A stretch of 64,000 nt of DNA from the NCBI GenBank assembly GCA_963844325.1, contig CAWJNV010000001.1:2679802-2743801 (forward strand), read 5' to 3'. The notes under the pieces are model-generated. The model did no database searches and had not been told where the DNA came from. It saw only the letters and a program-made list of their open reading frames with translations. Source of the DNA: CADCTQ01 sp963844325. GTDB lineage: Bacteria; Bacteroidota; Bacteroidia; Cytophagales; 172606-1. Shown in pieces: positions 60,101-64,000 of this stretch (position 1 is the stretch's first letter; each line of letters starts with the position of its first letter). The translations under genes were made by a program, and so were the position numbers.

Positions 60101-62711
60101 CAGCAATAGCCCAACGGCTGCCCTTTACTTGCTGATTACGTACCAGGGAGCGCCTTCAGGCAATTACCTGAACGCAGTAGCGGTAGGCGACCCGATTGAA
60201 ACCGGCAAATCGGTGCTGTTCGTACAGTCCCAGGCCCTGACTGCCCGCAATGCCATTATGCCGCCGGGTAATGCAGGCTTCCAGCTTTCGATCAGCAATC
60301 CGGGTGCTTATACGCCGCTTAACCCTTATCCGATTCCGGCCAATGCGGCCAGCCGGGCAAATGATCTACAGTTTCTGCAAAACCAGTTCAACCTGGTCAT
60401 GTACCAGTTGGTGGGTAACGGCGCCTTCAATGGCTCACCGCAAAGCCTGATGCCCGTAGGACCAGTGAACAATAGCAGCCCGGACGATCCCAATCCGCCG
60501 GCATCTCCGGACCTCTGGCCCTACAAGGGCACCCTGCCGGTATACAGCTTCGCAAAAAATGCAATCCAACCAGCCGACCCTGGTTTTCCGCCCGCGTCGG
60601 GCGACCCTTACAGCGGCAACGGCAATCAGGTACAGGTCCAACTTTCACTGGCCGACCTTTTTGGCAACCCGATCCGTTCAAATATTTCCGGCGCCGACGG
60701 ACTGGTGACCATACCAGTTGCTTACACCGATAACCTGGTGGCCTTGTCGCAATGGCCGGGCATTACGACGCGCTATTCTTTCCCGGTAATCAGCGGAACG
60801 CCCAACCTGCAGGTTGACTTGTGCTTCGATACTTCGCGGTACGCCAATGATAACGGTAACGTATCGCCGCAGCAACTGGCACTGGTGGATATGGGGACGT
60901 ATGCCTCCATTTATTACCAATTGATACAGCCCGATGTGCAGGTTACGTACCGTACTTCGCTGTACAACAGCAGCAACGACCCGGTTGGTGTTCCGCTCAC
61001 TCCGAATAAAAGTTTGTCTGCTTTTGCCGGTACCCTCTACGCCTACCTGCAAAACATCGCCTACAATAAACCGCAAACCGTAAGCCTGTCTGTTCCCTGG
61101 TCACTCACCGCTCCGGTCAGTGCTTCAAACACTGAAAATATTTTTGAACTCACTACAGAACTGACCATTCAGCGCACCACAAACATTCACCCGGATTTTA
61201 AGGAAGTACCGGCCGTTGGCACTGTGACCACCGCCATCAAACCCATCACGCAGCTAAGTTGTACCGGCAGTGCTGCCGAAGGCACCCAAGCCTTAACCTA
61301 TTTTGCCGTCCAGTTTGAAGCCACGTTTACCGCTACACCGGCAGCCGGCGCCTTTCTGAAAGTGGCGTCGGGCGTTGACAGTAATAATGTTGCCAGTAAT
61401 GGCAACAGCCAGAAGGTTTGGGTAGTACGGTTTGACAAGGCGGGCAAAAGCGGCATCAACGTAGCCTTTAACCAGGCCGACAACCAGCCGGTTTCCTATT
61501 TTTATAGCCCCTCCCCATTGAGTACCAGCCTGATTGCACTCAACAGCGTGCCCATTACCAAATATACCACCGGGCAGCCGTTCATTTATAACAACCAGGC
61601 ACCGGCCATCAACTACACTGCGGTGAACATGGATCAGTGGGCATTGGTTTGTCTCCAGGCAATCGACAACTTCTTGTCGCCCCAATTTGCCGTTCCGGCT
61701 TTCCTGATCGACAACGGAAAAACGCTGCAAACCGTGCTTGATGCAAAAGCAAGCTTAGCCAATTACATTACGGGAACGGTAACCAACATCCTGGATCAAC
61801 CGCTGACCCAAGCACAAATTACCAACGCACAGGAAGTATTCAATCAGCAACTGCTTATTAACCTGAGCAATGCCTACAACATCACGGCTATTATCCAGCA
61901 CCCGCTGACCGTAAACTCGCAATATACCGGCTCCAACCTTGCTCCTTATAATACGGCTCCCGTTAATCCGCGGCTGTACGGCTCCATGTATGGCCAGGCG
62001 CCGCAACCAGTAGGCAGTACCGGGGGAGACGGCACGGGGCTGTCTGACCAGTATTCCTTTACCAACGCCAAGGCGCCACTGGGCAACGGCACATCGTGGG
62101 TGAACTACTGCCTGTACGTGAAAGAGGCTGCACGGGTAAACAGTTTCCGGTTCAGTCAGCTTAACTTTGTGTTGTCAAATATTGAACAACAGATCGAAAA
62201 TGTACCCAATGCAGCGGGCTATCAGTCCAGTACTTGGCTGGCGTTTGTAATACCGCTGGCCAGCGATGCCTTTTCTACCGGTGGCGCTGTTGATATTCCC
62301 GTTCCGTTGCGGGCATACCCGGTTCCGCCAAGCACTCAGTCACAGTGGGCAGATTATAGCCAGAACAATGTAATCGGCGCTACTACTACGATTGATGCTG
62401 CATTACAGTGGAGCTTTGCTTTTGCCTATGGGCAGCAGGAAGCTACACAGGATGTTATTGAAGCACAGGTGATTTTTAATTCAACTGCCGGCCAAAGCGT
62501 ACTGCGGTCAGCGAAAAGCAATGATATCGTCATCCTGGCCAAAGCATTGGCGCAGTTCATCACCGTGCTTCCGGCCCTGAATGCCGATTTTTTAACCTAT
62601 GTAGCCCGGGTAACCCCGGAAGATGTAGCCGGTAATACTGCGGTGGCGGTAAATGCAAAAATTGCCGTAGGCGCGCTCGGCACCCTTATGGGCATCCTGG
62701 CGACGGGATGA
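54198..62711 (+). CDS. Giant multidomain protein with LysM-like repeats, 2837 aa
   Basis: Runs without interruption from ATG 54198. There is no signal peptide. Residues 1-1130 are beta-rich modules; recurrent PPW(D/N)L-led segments (ITPPWDLVSALGLSMNTLGF near 172, LSPPWNLLNDVNLNGLSIVC near 655) and recurrent LxYxxVxYDPxxxxLSxVxLxIS elements suggest repeated units. A long hydrophobic beta stretch lies near 1040-1120 (LVGRIYGSINFAIISASFDI). Residues about 1452-1620 hold three LysM-like units (YPVATSDTFNGIVATYN, YRVIATDTLASIAANLV, YTTGNDDSFQSLSGTYG), which suggests glycan binding. The C-terminal 1200 residues are beta-rich and unassigned. The following gene overlaps by four bases. Family not recognised. 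Confidence 0.8.
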   Translation: MTSSATLQDLAGQLARAVSGGNLTLNSAAIQAPTFKWSLQTMGLASLSLQMPDPAKGIVYNAGNATLTLAGNCVLFNGWDSVPFTITLSGGDSGSTVLYANTAIAATYASFNIRNIAGSTLVPAGSVAAALLPSFAMTDVPLSVSSTSASTLPNCILSLGLPAIAITPPWDLVSALGLSMNTLGFEVVNSLNKNSVLQNAFSLFGGVKIGSILVDITIVLPVGIFTQQNSWSLSISSQVGQSGLNIASLVQNLGGINVYEVFPASLTALAEFTLTYFYVQFDPSRASVSQLQVTIGAPDWEVIPGQFTIQNTTFGVEVVNPFDAALRSTVFSIGGAFVVKSGGATVATLAAGAVLPTGGADWLFNVSGEINNVNFATLVNAAPGMKTHPPPAAPDGFNLEQISLNYLNIAYNPTSNTLSEVDLSISSKLSFPIVPKVIGVANPYFLLSLTNPLSSANNDYSGVIGGIVTLQNAPYLDLEAAVAKSTGWVFRAGLHAGATINILDLLDQFFTAGSSVPPWVGSTLEITALQLVVKTPPSGQSIPPTAYVVSGTVNWQLVVGAFSLPELTATVLIGYQSPNVSGSITVNTKLFGLDFQVGYKFGSDATDVFLVWNGITADYTATSEYSTYSLTISRLSLGGLITSVMSDIIPGFTLSPPWNLLNDVNLNGLSIVCTQYNDVSKQSNDRLVVTVPLNLNLGFIDIKTVTLTRQGSGSTAQTSLGFTGTFLGFAISSDSSNEGAKQLAGTGSPVNQMPQVPGLGGNIFRLQYLGLGQHVALYPTQHLDSVTATVAALKNVFGNPPVRQPGKPAVIPIPPKPSAPPEKSILVFDETSNWLIGLQCTIMNTVSLGVVFNDPNLYGLSVFLSGESAGTFSGLDFEILYKKVNESIGMYQIDLQLPTAMRTIELGAVSVTLPSASIQIYTNGNFMVDLGFPWGNDFSRSFTVQVFPFVGQGGFYFGVLDGATAGNSVPASQVGSFSPVIELGLGLSLGMGKTINEGILSAGLSLLAVGVFQGVLAKFNVNDTSRYPGDGVYYFKATGTFGLVGRIYGSINFAIISASFDITAYAYITITIEAYNVIAIAFSAGVSISLTVTVNLGLFKIHITFRFSAVIKASFTIGTNNTANAPWNQPLHAPAAHRLLAAQTPARYDILWQPLIQNGTKPTLTLMYLPLLSLSGAAGSNTAQFVNLLFIDAPDPLSDTGSNDSGFTALATAVLQWAINAIVNSRAADTTVAALMSQAVTLDQLQAVYCYLTYESDHFFPILYSNTAQDKEFDIRAFLDNYFTIEIRAENVDGDENNATVFPMLPDLVLNDSLNGTAGTPVDFSANPQPFSYLGTVQEQLQRLAVQFRSAAEAVSDNPSDCPPVTDSSLPATPPAVSFASFIVQDYFEMLVKNVVQDAINAFGRFSYPVTATTTLGAVVDYFTAAPLNNTVSAARVANANGPVRLTADQRVTLPGIAYPVATSDTFNGIVATYNKYLSPANQLTAAQLATDFNTTINGLIVPGTLIQVSGFNTYRVIATDTLASIAANLVAASGLVNATVAQVIDAVAGQAVLAPLTVIQLPELVYTTGNDDSFQSLSGTYGLTIDALATANPQVTFNATSLVVPAITTLGVQDIINQVITRANINRYSSMAARFMLHGLNLPDPSDTTTVKPLYVLTGQQLAVPALNQNDTYNLQLTPGANGSWISLAATPLLLNVDNHEISRIADLLTLPLTQNTSAQPPAALTMYQDANQTFTLKSTIAWQYPGTLVLPVGTPPAQVVGTPSVWYFPNALTSVLQADNNLELELLLQTPNADGHTYAQSSVQNYGWATMVNISVEKFTDGAHQAPVFANTYTLAGATGGDIIYLERIVAALNSGNGPRIDQVRILYAPAATGNAAANHMQSSADGEYEIGIVKTNLSTETNPETSLLARVAENGTGYLPPAPNTLNDYTEFLSFAWQCSIVRSGGFYLYYHQKNGGTGLPDSLFSNSPTAALYLLITYQGAPSGNYLNAVAVGDPIETGKSVLFVQSQALTARNAIMPPGNAGFQLSISNPGAYTPLNPYPIPANAASRANDLQFLQNQFNLVMYQLVGNGAFNGSPQSLMPVGPVNNSSPDDPNPPASPDLWPYKGTLPVYSFAKNAIQPADPGFPPASGDPYSGNGNQVQVQLSLADLFGNPIRSNISGADGLVTIPVAYTDNLVALSQWPGITTRYSFPVISGTPNLQVDLCFDTSRYANDNGNVSPQQLALVDMGTYASIYYQLIQPDVQVTYRTSLYNSSNDPVGVPLTPNKSLSAFAGTLYAYLQNIAYNKPQTVSLSVPWSLTAPVSASNTENIFELTTELTIQRTTNIHPDFKEVPAVGTVTTAIKPITQLSCTGSAAEGTQALTYFAVQFEATFTATPAAGAFLKVASGVDSNNVASNGNSQKVWVVRFDKAGKSGINVAFNQADNQPVSYFYSPSPLSTSLIALNSVPITKYTTGQPFIYNNQAPAINYTAVNMDQWALVCLQAIDNFLSPQFAVPAFLIDNGKTLQTVLDAKASLANYITGTVTNILDQPLTQAQITNAQEVFNQQLLINLSNAYNITAIIQHPLTVNSQYTGSNLAPYNTAPVNPRLYGSMYGQAPQPVGSTGGDGTGLSDQYSFTNAKAPLGNGTSWVNYCLYVKEAARVNSFRFSQLNFVLSNIEQQIENVPNAAGYQSSTWLAFVIPLASDAFSTGGAVDIPVPLRAYPVPPSTQSQWADYSQNNVIGATTTIDAALQWSFAFAYGQQEATQDVIEAQVIFNSTAGQSVLRSAKSNDIVILAKALAQFITVLPALNADFLTYVARVTPEDVAGNTAVAVNAKIAVGALGTLMGILATG

Positions 62712-63682
62712 GCAATTGTAATCAGCTTAATCCCTGGCCCCCGGCATTGATTGAACAACCGGGTCCTGCAACAACCCGGACAGGAGAATCTGCCGGTTCC
62801 CTGTTTAACTATTCCATTGCGGAAACGGAAGCCGTTCAGGGCGAGCCTGATTCAGCATTGGAAATCACTGTAGCAGCAGACAGTAACAATCCGGATGGCA
62901 TGGACCTTCCCAACGTTACCATTGCCGGGTATAGTACCACCACGGTACAGCGCTCATCGCCCGATTCGGTGAGTTACCAGTTTTATCAGGGCAACGATGC
63001 AAAGCGGGTGTTCCTTAGCTATGCTGATCGGCAGGTAGTCAGCACACGCAACCTCTTGTTTGCACCGCTGCAATTGATGCAATACCAGGAAGGGTGGGCA
63101 GGTATACAGATTACCCGCAACCTCAATCTGGTAGAGGCTTATCCTACCCATGCATCGTTCCTCTACCAAACGCCGCTGGTGAGGTTCTACGCACCGCTAA
63201 CACCATTGCTTACTGCTAATGCGCAAATTGATATTTCCGCGATCAACCAAACAGGCAAACCGGCAGTCAATTACCTGGCAGTGCACCTGCAAAACACTTT
63301 CAATGCCATTTTCAGCATTTATACGTTGGGCAGCCCAACCATCCGGTTGGAAGCATTGTACTCGTATAATTTAAGCGGCACGGCCTCGTGGAGCCGAATT
63401 GACCTTCCCATATTCCTGGCGCTGCCTTTTCCGTTAAACCTTGCTACAGACTTGAATATCGGCAATAGCCCGCCCTATTGCCCAGACGCTACGCAATCGT
63501 TCCTTTGCACGGTGGTAAGTACTTTGCTCCATTGGTTTAAGGCAATTGATCCGAAAAAGCAAAATGGGCAGTTCACCTTTAAGTTGATCATCTTTTCAGC
63601 ATCCGACAATACGACTCCCCTCATCACGATGAACAACTTATCACTGGCTGTTAGTCAAATCAAAGAACTCAACGGAAATTGA
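62708..63682 (+). CDS. Beta-rich protein, 324 aa, related to the end of the giant protein
   Basis: Starts at ATG 62708, overlapping the giant gene's stop by four bases (ATGA), which implies translational coupling and a joint assembly. There is no signal peptide. Sequence such as AGIQITRNLNLVEAYPTHAS, VNYLAVHLQNTFNAIFSIYT and FTFKLIIFSASDNTTPLITM resembles the C-terminal 550 residues of the giant (TELTIQRTTNIHPDFKEVP, YFAVQFEATFTATPAAGA). The relation is read by eye only. It is the last gene of the low-GC block. Function unknown. Confidence 0.72.
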   Translation: MSNCNQLNPWPPALIEQPGPATTRTGESAGSLFNYSIAETEAVQGEPDSALEITVAADSNNPDGMDLPNVTIAGYSTTTVQRSSPDSVSYQFYQGNDAKRVFLSYADRQVVSTRNLLFAPLQLMQYQEGWAGIQITRNLNLVEAYPTHASFLYQTPLVRFYAPLTPLLTANAQIDISAINQTGKPAVNYLAVHLQNTFNAIFSIYTLGSPTIRLEALYSYNLSGTASWSRIDLPIFLALPFPLNLATDLNIGNSPPYCPDATQSFLCTVVSTLLHWFKAIDPKKQNGQFTFKLIIFSASDNTTPLITMNNLSLAVSQIKELNGN

Positions 63683-63900
63683 GCCAGGGAGGAATACCGG
63701 AAGCAAGCAACAAAGGGGCCTCCGTGTCAGTGCCCACGCGGAAGTGGGCGTCGTTCCGGGTGTATGCGGCTACCTGTAGGGGTAGGGGATGCGAAAACCC
63801 ACCCGGAGTTGACCCGTCTTCGCCGGGATTTGAACCGCCGAGCAATCGCCCGTGGGTGATGCAGTTGCTTTAGTACGCAAAAACGGATGGAGGATACAAA
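63683..63900. other. Structured non-coding stretch after the giant locus
   Basis: Several short stems are visible (GCCCAC...GTGGGC near 63733, CTACC...GGTAG near 63771). On the minus strand near 63821-63843 there is a GGTTCAAATCCCGGCG sequence that resembles a tRNA T-arm but does not pair properly, so no tRNA gene is called. A 64-residue frame at 63679-63873 is not credible as a gene. Confidence 0.45.
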
Positions 63901-63938
63901 CTAAATGCGTGAGGGAAACCTAAATGCGTGAGGGAAAC
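63901..63938. repeat. Two tandem 19-bp direct repeats
   Basis: CTAAATGCGTGAGGGAAAC occurs twice without spacer (63901-63919, 63920-63938). Confidence 0.9.
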
Positions 63939-63954
63939 GGTTTTTTCCACAAAT

Positions 63955-63990
63955 AAAAAGCCCTTGTAAATCAGACATTTACAAGGGCTT
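63955..63990 (-). terminator. Intrinsic terminator for a minus-strand gene beyond the window
   Basis: A 14-bp perfect stem (AAGCCCTTGTAAAT at 63958-63971, its complement at 63977-63990) is followed on the minus strand by a TTTTTATTTGTGG tract. Confidence 0.75.
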
Positions 63991-64000
63991 ATGCGAGGCA

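Noticed and set aside
48097..63682. Contractile tail / phage-derived particle genes
   Set aside because: No sheath, tube, baseplate, tape-measure or AAA+ genes are recognisable. Large size and LysM-like repeats alone are not enough.
63821..63843. tRNA gene on the minus strand
   Set aside because: It has a TTCAAAT loop-like sequence, but the five-base stem does not pair and no acceptor, D-arm or anticodon arm can be placed.
63679..63873. 64-residue frame following the giant locus
   Set aside because: Starts inside the previous stop region, has unnatural composition and overlaps a stretch with hairpins; no support for translation.

Overview
This window comes from a high-GC member of the Bacteroidota. 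Two very large secreted proteins end in type IX secretion (T9SS) sorting domains, one of the ordinary Por type (type A) and one of the gliding-motility CHU_C type (type B). The LytTR/LytS-type signalling pair, DUF1080, WGR and M28 families also fit that phylum. I cannot place it below phylum from these data.

Layout. Positions 1-8604 hold an ADP-ribosylation neighbourhood. On the minus strand are a PARP1-like WGR-PARP, a stand-alone WGR protein, a large helical-repeat protein, a SWIM zinc-finger protein and a truncated next gene. An ADP-ribosylglycohydrolase is transcribed divergently from the PARP. Writer, eraser and two WGR proteins lie together around one AT-rich intergenic region that carries palindromes. 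Positions 8636-13628 hold housekeeping or accessory genes (DUF1622 membrane protein, DUF1080 hydrolase, fatty-acid desaturase, LytR/LytS pair, small coiled coil). Positions 13725-23876 hold two multidomain T9SS cargo proteins and a YVTN-type propeller. Positions 23989-28548 hold a molybdopterin-fold protein, an M28 peptidase and an ATP-grasp/luciferase-like operon.

Positions 28672-36270 are a complete type I Wadjet (JetABCD) anti-plasmid system on the minus strand. It is interrupted between jetC and jetD by a REP-associated tyrosine transposase and its palindromic repeats, some of which lie inside the transposase reading frame. Positions 36503-47632 are a run of small single-domain genes: M28 peptidase, acetyltransferase, Gfo/Idh/MocA dehydrogenase, HD hydrolase, DUF3052, DUF1801, AlkZ-like glycosylase, DinB, NmrA-like reductase, two AraC regulators and a methyltransferase.

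Positions 48097-63682 are six co-directional genes with visibly lower GC. They encode a 111-aa and a 243-aa protein sharing a beta-rich module, a 1166-aa protein, an exported ComEC-like metallo-beta-lactamase-fold protein, a 2837-aa giant with LysM-like repeats, and a 324-aa protein overlapping its stop codon. I recognise no described system here. This block and the ADP-ribosylation cluster are the best candidates for undescribed biology. The last 300 bases hold a structured non-coding stretch, a 19-bp direct repeat and a terminator for a minus-strand gene beyond the window.
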